A stretch of DNA of 64,000 bases from Ktedonobacter robiniae (lineage in GTDB: Bacteria > Chloroflexota > Ktedonobacteria > Ktedonobacterales > Ktedonobacteraceae). The stretch covers positions 372,001 to 436,000 of the forward strand of contig NZ_BNJG01000003.1 in NCBI RefSeq assembly GCF_016587375.1, read 5' to 3'. A program made the translations under genes and the position numbers. This document shows positions 8,665 to 17,837 of the stretch, piece by piece. The notes beneath the pieces are model-generated. The model worked only from the letters and a program-made list of their open reading frames with translations, was not told the DNA's origin and searched no databases. How positions within the stretch are numbered: position 1 is the stretch's first letter; each line of letters begins with the position of its first letter.

Positions 8665-10527
8665 TTAAAGCGTGGCTAATGGTAGGGTGAACCAGAACGT
8701 CGAACCCTCTCCTGGCTGGCTATCAACTCCTACCTGTCCCTCATGACTCTCAATGATCTCTCGGCAGATAAAGAGGCCCAGGCCCAAGCCTGTGCCAGAG
8801 CCATACTGCACCTCGACGCCAGGCACACGATAGAAACGTTTCCAAACCTGCGCCTGCGCCTCTGGGGCAAGACCCGGCCCATGATCACGTACAGATACTC
8901 TCGCGCATGCCTCCTCTTTGGCGAGCATCACAAACACAGGCTGATGAGCCTCTGAGTACTTAAGCGCATTGGTCAGATAGTTGAGCAGCACCTGGCCAAT
9001 ACGATCAGCATCAGCCTCAACGAGTAGTGTATCCTCATCTGGAAGCGTAAGCTGTATACTCCGATCAGGTGCGGCCTGTCTCGAATCTGCAACAGCATTG
9101 CGAACTATTTCCACCAGGTTACAGGGGTTCTTTACAATGATTAACTTCCTGGCCTGTATACGTGAGGCATCCAATAGTTCACTAATCATTCGCTCCTGCA
9201 CCTGCGAGCGTTGGAGCGCATAATCAAGCGGGATCTGGATACGTTCAAGCGGGGTCTGGAGTTCTCGGGAGTCTTCCTGCTGTCTGAGCTTCTTCAAGCG
9301 CCGCAGTGCCAGTTCCACATTGCCTTTAATCGTGGTCAGCGGCGTTCTTAGCTCATGGCTGGCAATGGAGATAAACTCATCGTAGTGCTTATTCAGCTCT
9401 TGTAGTGCCTGTTTTTTGGCATTCTCTGTCGCCCACGACTCTAGCAAACGCACCTGTGCGATCACCAGGGCTGTTAATTTAGCTACAGCCTTGGCCAGGG
9501 CGATCTCTTCCTCTGTGTAGGCACACTCAACGCAGGGAAATTCCTCTTCCATCTTCGCAATGATAAAAAGACCTACCAAGCGCTCATGAAGCACCATGGG
9601 CGCCACCAAGCGATAGCGAGCACCAAAGCTCGCGTGCGGTTTAACATACGGCTGCTTTTCCAGGTCAAGTAGAACCACTTCATTTGCATGCAAAAGAGCG
9701 ATGTTTTCTGCGTTAACGTAGTCGGCAAGAGGCGCCTGCTCAGTTTCCGACCGTAAGCGTTGCGTCTGCTCATACGTCAAATTGCCTGTACCTAGTAGAT
9801 GCTGTCGCTCATCAGGACCTGATAGAGCAAAGACATCTACATACCTGCAATCCATGACCTGTGCAATAACATCTGCCAGAGCCTGGCCTGCAATATGAAT
9901 AGGCGAAAGTCCCTCAGCTACCTCTGTGCATGTTTTTTGCTCCTGTCCTGGGATGGAGACCAGCCTCTCGATCAATGTCAGCAAAGAGGTAAAGGCCTGG
10001 AGTGCGCGACACTCTTTCTCATGTTGCGCACTTATATCGTGAAGGAGCATATACCCACCAATTAAATTCCCCTGTTGATTATAGAGTGGCGCACTGGTAA
10101 GGTGAACATGAATTTCCCCTTTAGCATATGTCTGGATCGCGGTATCGCCCTGCTGGGCGGTCAGGAACGGCTCATTTTTGAAGGCACCAGTTGGTTTATC
10201 CTGGTCTACAACAGGAAGGTGACACTCTGCCTCTTGCATTTTTAATTCGTCGATAAACTGCTGATAGGTCTTTCCCAGCACCATTTCTGCTTGCACACCA
10301 AAGAGCTGTAATGCGGCGACATTGGCATGTACAATTACACCTTGCAGTGTGTAGACCAGCACACCTTCATTCAAGGATACGAATGCCGCATTAAACAATG
10401 TGTTGAGTTCCGCCTGTTCATGGCTGCCTATCAAGTCAATCACCTTCACATTCTTTGTGCCAGGCACTTTGGCCTCTTTGAAGGAAACAAGCTTTCCAGA
10501 AAAAGTATCCCCCTTTATGGTATGCAC
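8665..10527 (-). CDS. Soluble PAS-GAF sensor histidine kinase
   Basis: 620 aa with no membrane helix. An N-terminal PAS domain (~40-165) includes GVLVYTLQGVIVHANVAAL. A GAF-like domain (~190-370) follows, then HisKA with His391 in ASHELRTPLTTIKGN and a HATPase_c domain (NYLTNALKYS, DHGPGLAPE, GTGLGLGLFICREI). It probably senses a cytoplasmic or redox/ligand signal. No response regulator adjoins it. The TetR gene lies 17 bp upstream on the same strand, so the two may be co-transcribed. The stop is only about 30 bp from the glyA promoter. Confidence 0.92.
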   Translation of the reverse strand: MHTIKGDTFSGKLVSFKEAKVPGTKNVKVIDLIGSHEQAELNTLFNAAFVSLNEGVLVYTLQGVIVHANVAALQLFGVQAEMVLGKTYQQFIDELKMQEAECHLPVVDQDKPTGAFKNEPFLTAQQGDTAIQTYAKGEIHVHLTSAPLYNQQGNLIGGYMLLHDISAQHEKECRALQAFTSLLTLIERLVSIPGQEQKTCTEVAEGLSPIHIAGQALADVIAQVMDCRYVDVFALSGPDERQHLLGTGNLTYEQTQRLRSETEQAPLADYVNAENIALLHANEVVLLDLEKQPYVKPHASFGARYRLVAPMVLHERLVGLFIIAKMEEEFPCVECAYTEEEIALAKAVAKLTALVIAQVRLLESWATENAKKQALQELNKHYDEFISIASHELRTPLTTIKGNVELALRRLKKLRQQEDSRELQTPLERIQIPLDYALQRSQVQERMISELLDASRIQARKLIIVKNPCNLVEIVRNAVADSRQAAPDRSIQLTLPDEDTLLVEADADRIGQVLLNYLTNALKYSEAHQPVFVMLAKEEACARVSVRDHGPGLAPEAQAQVWKRFYRVPGVEVQYGSGTGLGLGLFICREIIESHEGQVGVDSQPGEGSTFWFTLPLATL

Positions 10528-10544
10528 CTATAAAAAACTGTGCT

Positions 10545-11189
10545 CTACATTGCCTTGCCAGATACTAGCGCAGCACGCGCCAAGCGCTGTATCGCGGGTA
10601 CAACCTCCTCTACAGGGCGCGCTGGCCCGGCCAGAGTGTCAAAACACTCAAAACTAAGCAATGTGTAGAGCATATTGACGATATCCTCGTGGGTCTGAAG
10701 AGCAGGAGGGCTCTGCCGCTCTTCAAAACGCTGGACGAGTACATGCAAACCCTTGCGTCGCCGCTCATCGCGCGCCCGGATAACTTGCTCAAATTCAGGG
10801 TCGAGTGCGGCCAATCCTCGCAACCTGCGCGTCACCAGGCGATCCGCCTGCCAGAAACGAGCAAAAACGGCGATATATGTATCCAGGGCATCGAAGGGAT
10901 CCGCCTGGCGAAAGGCAGAGGCTAATTGCTCCATGCCACCAGAGGTCGCAAGCGAGTCACAAAGCGCTTCAAGCAGGCCCGTTTTAGAGCCAAACTGATG
11001 ATAGACTGTCATCCTGGCGACGTCTGCCTGACGCGCAACGGCGTCAATGGAGAAACCAGATATGCCTTCATCTGACATCAGTAGCTCACGCGCAGCGATG
11101 AGAATACGGTTTCGCGTCTGCTCAGTTGCGGCCTGTCTCTGACCAAGACGATAAGGGCGCGGACTCATAGTTGCCTTGACACCTCTCAT
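10545..11189 (-). CDS. TetR/AcrR-family transcriptional regulator
   Basis: Up to 214 aa; the Met at residue 8 (MSPRPYRL) is an alternative start. The N-terminal HTH includes TRNRILIAARELL, FSIDAVARQADVARMTVYHQFGSKTGLLEAL, typical of TetR repressors. The C-terminal ligand domain is not assignable. It is divergent from the LLM oxidoreductase across a 96-bp intergenic region, which suggests that it represses that gene and itself. Confidence 0.92.
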   Translation of the reverse strand: MRGVKATMSPRPYRLGQRQAATEQTRNRILIAARELLMSDEGISGFSIDAVARQADVARMTVYHQFGSKTGLLEALCDSLATSGGMEQLASAFRQADPFDALDTYIAVFARFWQADRLVTRRLRGLAALDPEFEQVIRARDERRRKGLHVLVQRFEERQSPPALQTHEDIVNMLYTLLSFECFDTLAGPARPVEEVVPAIQRLARAALVSGKAM

Positions 11190-11205
11190 ATTTTCATTGT
11201 ATAGT
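11176..11205 (+). promoter_or_regulatory. Candidate promoter of the LLM oxidoreductase gene
   Basis: TTGACA (11176-11181), 18-bp spacer, TATAGT (11200-11205). A second TATAAT occurs near 11240. CTGC and GCAG blocks flank an AATTAATT centre downstream and could be part of a TetR operator. Confidence 0.55.
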
Positions 11206-11285
11206 CTGCCTATCTAAATTAATTAAGCAGTTTGTCTATATAATATTCTTCGCGCACGAGAGAGTAAAGAGAGGAGTTTATCAGC

Positions 11286-12173
11286 ATGTCACGTCCATTT
11301 CGTTTCGGTGTCGTTGCTGCATATGCGCAATCGCATCGTGCCTGGATTGAAACTGCTCGCAAGGCCGAGACATTGGGATATGCCACGTTGCTCATACCAG
11401 ACCGCGCCAATATTGGCAGTCTCGCGCCTCTCACGGCCCTGGCCACGGCCGCTGAGGCCACCACATCTCTGCATGTGGGGAGCTATGTCTTCTCCAATGA
11501 ATATCGCCATCCCGTTATCCTCGCCCGAGAGGCGGCAACACTCGCCCTCCTCTCTGAGGGCCGCTTTGAGTTGGGGCTGGGAGCTGGCGTCGGAGAAGCC
11601 GAGGCCCGGCAACTAGGCATAGATTTTCCCAAGGCAGGCACACGGGTCGCGCGCCTTGAAGAGACGCTTCAGATTACCAGGCGCCTCTTTGCAGAAGAGG
11701 TCGTCAATTTTACAGGCAAGCACTATACCCTGCGTGACGTTAAGGGCTTTACGGGCCCCATGCAGCAGGGACGGCCACCCCTTCTCGTCGCGGGAGCAGG
11801 CGAACGCATGCTCAAACTGGCCGCCAGGGAGGCCGATATCATCGCCATTGGATCTAAATTTACTGGGCGTGGACCAGACCCATCTGATGCGACCCTGGAG
11901 CAAAAATTGGCCTGGATTCGCGAGGCCGCAGGAGAGCGTTTCTCCGAGCTTGAGTTGAGCCAGACCATCTATCATATGCAGATTAGCGATAGTGTCAGCG
12001 AGCTTGCTCCATCGGCTGGAGGACCGCCCATACCTAAACAGGCGTTTACGACAGAGCAGGCTGTCGCACATCTCCTTGAGCAGCGCGAGCGCTTTGGCTT
12101 CTCGTATCTCCAGGTCTACGAAGGTCAGATGGAGAACTTCGCGCCCGTCATGGCCCTCCTCGCTGGAAAATAA
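11286..12173 (+). CDS. LLM-class F420/FMN-dependent oxidoreductase
   Basis: 295 aa. Bacterial-luciferase-like TIM barrel: FRFGVVAAYAQ at the first strand, TLLIPDRA, the SEGRFELGLGAG segment, and a PPLLVAGAGERML phosphate-binding block. These enzymes use F420 or FMN to reduce or oxygenate small molecules, and F420-linked members are frequent in Actinobacteria and Chloroflexota. GAGGAG precedes the ATG. The substrate is unknown. The divergent TetR gene is the likely regulator. Confidence 0.9.
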   Translation: MSRPFRFGVVAAYAQSHRAWIETARKAETLGYATLLIPDRANIGSLAPLTALATAAEATTSLHVGSYVFSNEYRHPVILAREAATLALLSEGRFELGLGAGVGEAEARQLGIDFPKAGTRVARLEETLQITRRLFAEEVVNFTGKHYTLRDVKGFTGPMQQGRPPLLVAGAGERMLKLAAREADIIAIGSKFTGRGPDPSDATLEQKLAWIREAAGERFSELELSQTIYHMQISDSVSELAPSAGGPPIPKQAFTTEQAVAHLLEQRERFGFSYLQVYEGQMENFAPVMALLAGK

Positions 12174-12181
12174 TGGTGTAT

Positions 12182-12228
12182 AGGATGGTGTGTACTGGCA
12201 ACCTACGGTTGCCAGTACACACCATCCT
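12182..12228. terminator. Perfect 21-bp hairpin between convergent genes
   Basis: Arms 12182-12202 and 12208-12228, loop CTACG. The loop-proximal part (GGCAACCTACGGTTGCC) resembles the apex of the family I hairpin at 22226 (GGCAGCCTGCGACTGCC), with the pairs changed on both sides. Confidence 0.75.
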
Positions 12229-12250
12229 GTACCATGACCAGAAATAAAGC

Positions 12251-12832
12251 CTATGCCTCGGCTGGTTGCGTCGTCTCGATCATGGTCGAGCGCTTTTTCA
12301 AAGTGAGTATGCATCCTGCGCCCATACCCAGGAGAATACTCCCAACCATCACCAGCCAAGTCTCGAGTAGGCCTGGCTTGAGCACCATCAGGTAGATACT
12401 ACCTACAGCCATAGCATTCATGCCCAGAACCGAGGACCAGAGGATAGGGTCCTGTATCCTCCGTCGCAGGCTGGTGGGTACAGGCCCCTCCGGCAGGGCC
12501 AGGGCCTCACGATGCAAGACTTTCAGTCGGCGCGTGTTAATCAGCGGCCCCAGGCCAGTCAGGATCAGCAATCCCGCCAACGAGGCATTGATCCAGGCTG
12601 TAGACCAGCCCCAGATCGTAAAGGTCATATGCATCCCCGCGCCCAGTGTGAGTACAAAAGAGAGGGCAAAGATGCGTAGGAGAACAGTGTGCATTCCACA
12701 CCACACGCGTACCTGCTCAACGGTTCGCGAGCGCAGAATACCAATCATACTTGCCAATTGCAGGCTCATCGCGATAAACAGGCCAGTTACCCCCAGAATA
12801 TGCGCAAACAAAGCATATGAATATGTGGCCAT
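12251..12832 (-). CDS. Integral membrane protein, DUF2269-like
   Basis: 193 aa from the Met at 12832, which has AAGGAG upstream; an in-frame start at 12886 would add 18 unlikely residues. Four or five hydrophobic helices are visible, beginning YSYALFAHILGVTGLFI. A conserved-looking His lies in helix 1 and a GMHTVLL stretch follows. The pattern recalls DUF2269/CopD-like small membrane proteins, function unknown. It stands alone, convergent with the LLM gene. Confidence 0.65.
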   Translation of the reverse strand: MATYSYALFAHILGVTGLFIAMSLQLASMIGILRSRTVEQVRVWCGMHTVLLRIFALSFVLTLGAGMHMTFTIWGWSTAWINASLAGLLILTGLGPLINTRRLKVLHREALALPEGPVPTSLRRRIQDPILWSSVLGMNAMAVGSIYLMVLKPGLLETWLVMVGSILLGMGAGCILTLKKRSTMIETTQPAEA

Positions 12833-12973
12833 CAGTACGGTATACTCCTTCTCTAGAAGCAGTTTTTTGGCAGGGAGAGCGTACACAAAAACCCTACCCT
12901 CTCTTTAGCATAGCTAATGCACCTATAGCCGCATAGAAATGCTGAGATCATACATCAAAGTATCGGCCTGGGA

Positions 12974-13678
12974 TTATGATTCACCGGGAGTATGACTGAC
13001 CTTGTTTGCGTTCATATGCCTGGGAGGTGAAGTCGCCCGCCAGGCTGGGTAGGGGAGGCCTGCCAGACGATTGATGACGAAGGCCTGAACAGTAAGCAGG
13101 ATGACGGCTCCCATCAGTAAGACAAGCTGCCAGGGCTTCGTCAAAATCCCCAGGGAAACAATCAGCGTCGTCGCCCCAGCGGGTGGGTGGGCTGCGTTAC
13201 AGAGCACCATGACGCCCGCCGTCAGGCCAAGCGAGAGGGCAGCGGCGATCACACGTGGCCACGTCACCCCCGTAGCCAGGGCCGGACCGGCGGAGACTAG
13301 GCCGGTAATCAGCAGGCTAAAGTAGCCAGCCAGCGTTCCTATCAAATGTCCAATGATCGTATTACGAGGAGAGGCGCTTGCCGCAGTCGGTGTATAGAAG
13401 AAGAGAAAGGCCGTGGGGCCAAGTGAGGGAAAAATAAAGGGAGAGCCTGTAAGTACCGCCAGGGTTGCCATCAAGCCAATGCTGATACACCCATTCACAA
13501 AACTAAAGAGCGCGAGCATAGCACGGTTCGAATGGTGCTGCAAGAGTACAGGGAGACGCACACGTGTAAGCAAGCCTGCGACGATATCCGCCATCTCATG
13601 GCTTGCTAGCGGCCTGGTATGCAAGGGAAAGTCTGGCCGCTCCTTAATGCGTTTCTGCTCATTTGTCTTATGTGGCAT
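12974..13678 (-). CDS. HPP-family membrane protein
   Basis: 234 aa from the ATG at 13678, preceded by GGGAG; the frame also opens with a GTG at 13699. Four to six membrane helices carry the defining motif AHPPAGATTLIVSLG, with FPSLGPTAFLFFYTP upstream. Plant and cyanobacterial HPP proteins have been linked to nitrite transport across membranes. Here it follows, on the same strand, a nitrate-reductase-like cluster, which makes nitrite movement a reasonable but unproven role. Confidence 0.85.
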   Translation of the reverse strand: MPHKTNEQKRIKERPDFPLHTRPLASHEMADIVAGLLTRVRLPVLLQHHSNRAMLALFSFVNGCISIGLMATLAVLTGSPFIFPSLGPTAFLFFYTPTAASASPRNTIIGHLIGTLAGYFSLLITGLVSAGPALATGVTWPRVIAAALSLGLTAGVMVLCNAAHPPAGATTLIVSLGILTKPWQLVLLMGAVILLTVQAFVINRLAGLPYPAWRATSPPRHMNANKVSHTPGES

Positions 13679-13746
13679 AACATCTCCCGCGCGCTTCACG
13701 CTATTGTCTGATGGTAAAATCCTGCCAGCCGCTTAACAGGAGTGCT

Positions 13747-14073
13747 TTATGGCTCTTTGATACGGCGGCGCGGCCAGAAAACAACGATCAGGGCCAGCGC
13801 GAAACCCAGCACACTCGCCAGGGCCAGCCAGGCTAGGCGCGCAACGCGGCCAGAGAGCAATTCATATAACGCATCAGTCACAAGCCAGAGCTGGGCAATG
13901 ACAATGATAGCAACGATAAAAACCTGGCCCTGCACTATGGCGATACGCCCCTGTAAGCCAGAATAGTTAGGTCCCGGCACCCATCCGCGCGCGCCTCGTG
14001 GTGGATGCTTGACCTGGGGATCATCCGGATTTGCGACCCTGCGCGGAATATCTCGTGTATCGCGCTTACTCAT
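13747..14073 (-). CDS. Small two-TM protein of the Rieske/molybdoenzyme cluster
   Basis: 108 aa. A charged, Pro-rich N-terminal half (~1-40) is followed by two hydrophobic helices (~44-70 and ~78-100) and a basic C-terminus (WPRRRIKEP). No family is recognised with confidence. Its ATG overlaps the stop of the Rieske gene by 4 nt (ATGA), which implies translational coupling. It may be a small anchor or assembly subunit of the redox complex. Confidence 0.75.
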   Translation of the reverse strand: MSKRDTRDIPRRVANPDDPQVKHPPRGARGWVPGPNYSGLQGRIAIVQGQVFIVAIIVIAQLWLVTDALYELLSGRVARLAWLALASVLGFALALIVVFWPRRRIKEP

Positions 14074-14669
14074 CTTGCCACCTGCCTGACCGCGTAAATA
14101 GTCCCGTTTTCTATGGCGAGCTGGATAAAGGGGAGCGGGCGCGTCGGAGGGCCGGCGAGCACATTGCCGGTCACCGCGTCAAAACGGCCCTCGTGACATG
14201 GACAATGCAGGGTCCCATCTCCTTTATAGAGCACGGCACATGAGAGATGGGTGCAGACATCGCTATAGGCCACCAGCCCTTTACCTGGCAAGTTGATCAG
14301 GATACCTTGCTCATACTGGTCAGGGAAATTAAAAACCTTCCATTGATGCTCTCTCAGCTCACCGACCTTCGCGATTGCTACATGCTGAACGCCCGGACCT
14401 GACGGAAGATTTCCCAGGATAGCAAACGCGCCCGTGGCAAGGCAAAGCGCACCCGAGCCCGCCAGGAGAAAGCGCAGTGTATCGCGCCGCGTCACAATTT
14501 CATCTTCATCCCAGGGATAGGGAAATTCCTGGCGCCATTCTTCCTGCTCTTGATGAGGCTGCGGTTGCGGCTCGCTATTCGCCTCGCGCACAATGTCAGG
14601 ATTCAATGCTGGCGCGGTAATATTGCTCACCTTACCCTTTTTCTCGGTCGGATCAATTTTTCGTACCAT
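14070..14669 (-). CDS. Rieske [2Fe-2S] protein with Tat-type anchor
   Basis: 199 aa. GGGGGAG lies 9 nt before the ATG at 14669, which decides the start over 14711. A twin-arginine-type signal/anchor (RRDTLRFLLAGSG, then a hydrophobic run, ~65-100) would place the domain outside the membrane. The cluster ligands are in CTHLSC and CPCHEGRFD, which bind the high-potential [2Fe-2S] centre. It is embedded between the 4Fe-4S subunit gene (4-nt gap) and the two-TM gene (4-nt overlap). There is no cytochrome bc gene alongside, so it is likely a redox relay for the adjacent molybdoenzyme complex. Confidence 0.92.
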   Translation of the reverse strand: MVRKIDPTEKKGKVSNITAPALNPDIVREANSEPQPQPHQEQEEWRQEFPYPWDEDEIVTRRDTLRFLLAGSGALCLATGAFAILGNLPSGPGVQHVAIAKVGELREHQWKVFNFPDQYEQGILINLPGKGLVAYSDVCTHLSCAVLYKGDGTLHCPCHEGRFDAVTGNVLAGPPTRPLPFIQLAIENGTIYAVRQVAR

Positions 14670-14673
14670 ACAC

Positions 14674-15483
14674 TTAGTCTCCCCCTGATGATGCTTGCTT
14701 TCCGTCAACACCTGGCGTTACGGGAGCACGCTCAGGCTGCGGATGAGTGGATGGCTCCGGTTCAAGCGGCTGGCGAGGTGTCCAGGGCTGTGCGGGAACG
14801 GCTCGCTCTGGAATACCCGCTGTCTCTGCCGGCATCCAGGACGCGGCGTTATTCTGCGCCGTTGGCGCGGGCAGGTTCGCCGATTTGCCAAAGTCGGCGG
14901 TCTCCACAAGCGCCAGAATATCTAGCTCCTGATCCTGCTCCGTCATAGTGACATAGTTGCGCGTCCGTACACGCTGATTGCCAAAGAAGAATGTGTTGAT
15001 CGGTTTGGCCCCCTGTTGCGCTCGCCCTGCCGTGACCCATTCCTCATAGGTGCCATAGAAAATAGCCTGCGTCGGGCAGACCGTTGCGCACATCGGCCCC
15101 TTCCCCTGACTGGTCCGGTCATAACAGAGATTACATTTCTGCATGTAATGGCCCGCGATATTAAATTTGGGGACGCCAAAGGGACAGGCATAGCCACAGT
15201 TTTCACAATAAATGCAGCGCGTCTCGTCAGCCGACTGCACAACCCCATCGGGGCTCACCAGGATGGCCTGGGCTGGACACACCTGAGCACAAGGCGCCAG
15301 CGGGTCTTCACAGTGCATACACAGCGTGGGTGAGGAGGCTACCGTGTTGTGCCGCTCCAGAAAATCTATGTAGATCATGCTCTCGCCCTTGTGCGTATCG
15401 CACTCACGGCAGGCCGCGACACATGAACGGCAACCGATGCAGCGTGAGGGATCAAGGAAGATTCTTTTGACCATTTCGGGCAT
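14674..15483 (-). CDS. Four-cluster 4Fe-4S electron-transfer subunit
   Basis: 269 aa. Ferredoxin-like repeats of the DmsB/NrfC/HycB type: CIGCRSCVAACRECD, CMHCEDPLAPCAQVCP, CIYCENCGYACPFGVP and CNLCYDRTSQGKGPMCATVCP give sixteen Cys for four [4Fe-4S] clusters. It would pass electrons between the molybdopterin subunit and the membrane or Rieske partner. The last ~90 residues are Pro/Glu-rich and without Cys. The upstream catalytic gene is 13 bp away. Confidence 0.93.
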   Translation of the reverse strand: MPEMVKRIFLDPSRCIGCRSCVAACRECDTHKGESMIYIDFLERHNTVASSPTLCMHCEDPLAPCAQVCPAQAILVSPDGVVQSADETRCIYCENCGYACPFGVPKFNIAGHYMQKCNLCYDRTSQGKGPMCATVCPTQAIFYGTYEEWVTAGRAQQGAKPINTFFFGNQRVRTRNYVTMTEQDQELDILALVETADFGKSANLPAPTAQNNAASWMPAETAGIPERAVPAQPWTPRQPLEPEPSTHPQPERAPVTPGVDGKQASSGGD

Positions 15484-15496
15484 GGCTCTCTCCTTA

Positions 15497-17791
15497 TTAG
15501 CGCAGTGTCGGGGTCGGTCGTACTTGTGCTATGGGCAGTTCTTGGCGACGCTTGCGAGCCGCGACAAGGGCCTCGACATCCACATCGCGTGCCCAGGCGG
15601 GTTTCTCCGCGGCCCGTGCCACGCTGGCCGCGCATACTTTGTATTCAGGAATTTTCATCATCGGCTCTAGAACTGGGTTGGTGAGCTGGTTCACGGCCTC
15701 TGTATGCCCATAGTGGTAAGGGATAAACAGCGTATCCGGACGAATTGAACGTATTACCAGCGCGGGGGCCGTCATCTCGCCCCGCCTGGTACGTACCGTT
15801 ACCCAGTCCCCATCTCCTATCTCCAGGCGCTGCGCCGTCTGCTCATGCATCTCTACCCAGGGGAAGGGGGCTTGCTCCTTTAAGAATGGGGTCCGCCGCG
15901 TCTGGTTGCCGGAGAGATAGTGATAGATCACGCGTCCAGTGGTGAGCACCAGGGGATACTCAGCGTCCGGCTCTTCGGCGGGTGGGATGTAGGGGATGGG
16001 ATGCAGGCGCGCCTTGCCATCGGGGAAGCCAAAACGCTCCTCGTAGAGGCGGGGCGTCCCCAAATGCTCCTCTGTAGGGCATGGCCAGAATACCCCATTC
16101 TGTTCCTCAATCTTTTCATAGGTAATACCCCAGTAATCGGACTTCGCGCCTTTTGTGCAGAGACGATACTCATCGAAGATCTGGCGCGGGGACGTAAAGT
16201 TGAAGTACTGGCCCTTCCCCAGGCGCTGCGCCAGTTCACAGACAATCTCCCAATCTCGCTTGGCCTCGCCAGGAGGCTCAACCGCCTTATTGTATTTGAT
16301 AACACGCCCCTCCAGGCTCGTGGTCGTCCCCTCATCCTCGGCCCACACGGTACCAGGCAACACAATATCCGCCAGCTCCGCTGTCTCCGAGAGGAAGAAA
16401 TCAGCCACCACAAACAGGTCCAGCCCGCGCAGGGCCCGTTCAACGGTATGCTGGTCGGGCAGAGAAACCATGGGATTGGTACAGACCATAAAGCAGGCAC
16501 GAATCTCCTGGCGCAGCATGGCCGGAATCATCAGGGTCGCGGGATAGCCAGCATGGGGAAGTTCCTTTTCATCGATGTCCCAGACTGAACTGATGTACTC
16601 GCGGTCCTCAGGATTCTCGATATCGCGGCAACCGGGAAGTTGCGTCGCCTTCTGCCCGACTTCGCGGCCCCCCTGGCCATTCCCCTGGCCAGTCAGAGTG
16701 CCGCAGCCCGCGCCGGGACGCCCAAAGTTCCCCGTGGCCAGGGCCAGGTTCATGGCCGCGACACCATTATCGACGCCTTTGCTCTGATGCTCCAGGCCAC
16801 GCGCGGTATAGGTCAGCGCAGCTTGCGCGCGACCATAGAGGCGTGCCGCCTCGATGATGGCTTCAGGTTTCAGGCCACACACCCGCGCCACACCCTCGGG
16901 TGGATACTGCTCAATCAGAGCCTTTGTCTCCTCCCAACCAACCGTGCGTTCGCGTAGAAACTTCTCATCGACCAGGCCCTCTTTGAGAATAACATGCAGC
17001 ATACCATTGAGCAGGGCAGAATCCGTGCCTGAGCGCAGGGGGAGATAGATATCAGCGGTGCGCGCAATGGGGGTCTGGCGTGGATCGGCAACGATAAGCT
17101 TACAGCCTCGATCTCGTGCCTGCCAGAGATAACTGGTAATGATGGGGAAACACTCCCCCACGTTGGCCCCGATCACGAAAATGCAATCGGCATGCAACAT
17201 ATCACTGATAGGATTGGCGGCACGATCTATACCGAGTGAGCGCTCATTGGCGCCTGTGGCCGAGGACATACACAGGCGGCCATTATAATCGCAATGGCGC
17301 GTGCCAAGCGCCACACGGGCAAACTTGCCCATGATATAGCACTTCTCGTTGGTCATGGAGGACCCGCTAAAGACTGAGACGCAATCTCCGCCATGCTCGG
17401 CCTGCAAGGTTTGAAAGCGCCGGGCAATGGTATCTAGCGCTTCATCCCAGCTTGCTGGCTCCAGGGGGCTATTTTTGCCATGGCGACGCATCAAGGGACT
17501 GGTTAAGCGATCAGGATGGTGAACTGTCTGATAGGCTGTCGAGCCTTTGGGGCAAAGCATCCCGTGATTCAGGGGAAAATCTTCGCGTGGCTCCACGCCA
17601 ACAACCCGCCCTCGAGCAACCTTGAGATACATACCACATTGGACGCCACAATAGCAGCAATGCGTGGGCACATAGCGATCAATAACCTCGTCTGAACGCC
17701 AGCGGTTCGGCACATGGTCTCCGGTGTGGAAATCAAAGGTTTCGGGTTGATTCCTGCGCAAATGGCGAAAAATATTCTTGTCAACGCTCAT
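15497..17791 (-). CDS. Molybdopterin oxidoreductase, nitrate-reductase-like (NarB/NasA branch)
   Basis: 764 aa. The N-terminus carries a [4Fe-4S] site (CCYCGVQC ... LCPKG). The Mo-ligand region reads GRLCMSSATG, matching the LCMSS of assimilatory/periplasmic nitrate reductases, and the GREVGQ...LPG.RD..NPE block is also typical of NarB/NasA. The C-terminal MopB domain ends with the nucleotide-binding RTRRGEM region. There is no Tat signal, so it should be cytoplasmic. It starts an operon-like run with the 4Fe-4S and Rieske genes, and the membrane subunit gene lies upstream. Formate dehydrogenase is the main alternative, but the Mo-site motif argues against it. Confidence 0.85.
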   Translation of the reverse strand: MSVDKNIFRHLRRNQPETFDFHTGDHVPNRWRSDEVIDRYVPTHCCYCGVQCGMYLKVARGRVVGVEPREDFPLNHGMLCPKGSTAYQTVHHPDRLTSPLMRRHGKNSPLEPASWDEALDTIARRFQTLQAEHGGDCVSVFSGSSMTNEKCYIMGKFARVALGTRHCDYNGRLCMSSATGANERSLGIDRAANPISDMLHADCIFVIGANVGECFPIITSYLWQARDRGCKLIVADPRQTPIARTADIYLPLRSGTDSALLNGMLHVILKEGLVDEKFLRERTVGWEETKALIEQYPPEGVARVCGLKPEAIIEAARLYGRAQAALTYTARGLEHQSKGVDNGVAAMNLALATGNFGRPGAGCGTLTGQGNGQGGREVGQKATQLPGCRDIENPEDREYISSVWDIDEKELPHAGYPATLMIPAMLRQEIRACFMVCTNPMVSLPDQHTVERALRGLDLFVVADFFLSETAELADIVLPGTVWAEDEGTTTSLEGRVIKYNKAVEPPGEAKRDWEIVCELAQRLGKGQYFNFTSPRQIFDEYRLCTKGAKSDYWGITYEKIEEQNGVFWPCPTEEHLGTPRLYEERFGFPDGKARLHPIPYIPPAEEPDAEYPLVLTTGRVIYHYLSGNQTRRTPFLKEQAPFPWVEMHEQTAQRLEIGDGDWVTVRTRRGEMTAPALVIRSIRPDTLFIPYHYGHTEAVNQLTNPVLEPMMKIPEYKVCAASVARAAEKPAWARDVDVEALVAARKRRQELPIAQVRPTPTLR

Positions 17792-17837
17792 ATGCTTCCC
17801 TCATTTCAAGAATCTCTCTGGCAAGCAGAATCAGCCA

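Noticed and set aside
8601..8690. 29-aa plus-strand ORF (MPNYTSLHHLSQEY...) with AAAAGGAG before its ATG
   Set aside because: It overlaps the glyA promoter on the other strand, and the AAAAGGAG is part of the glyA leader read in reverse. No homology recognised.
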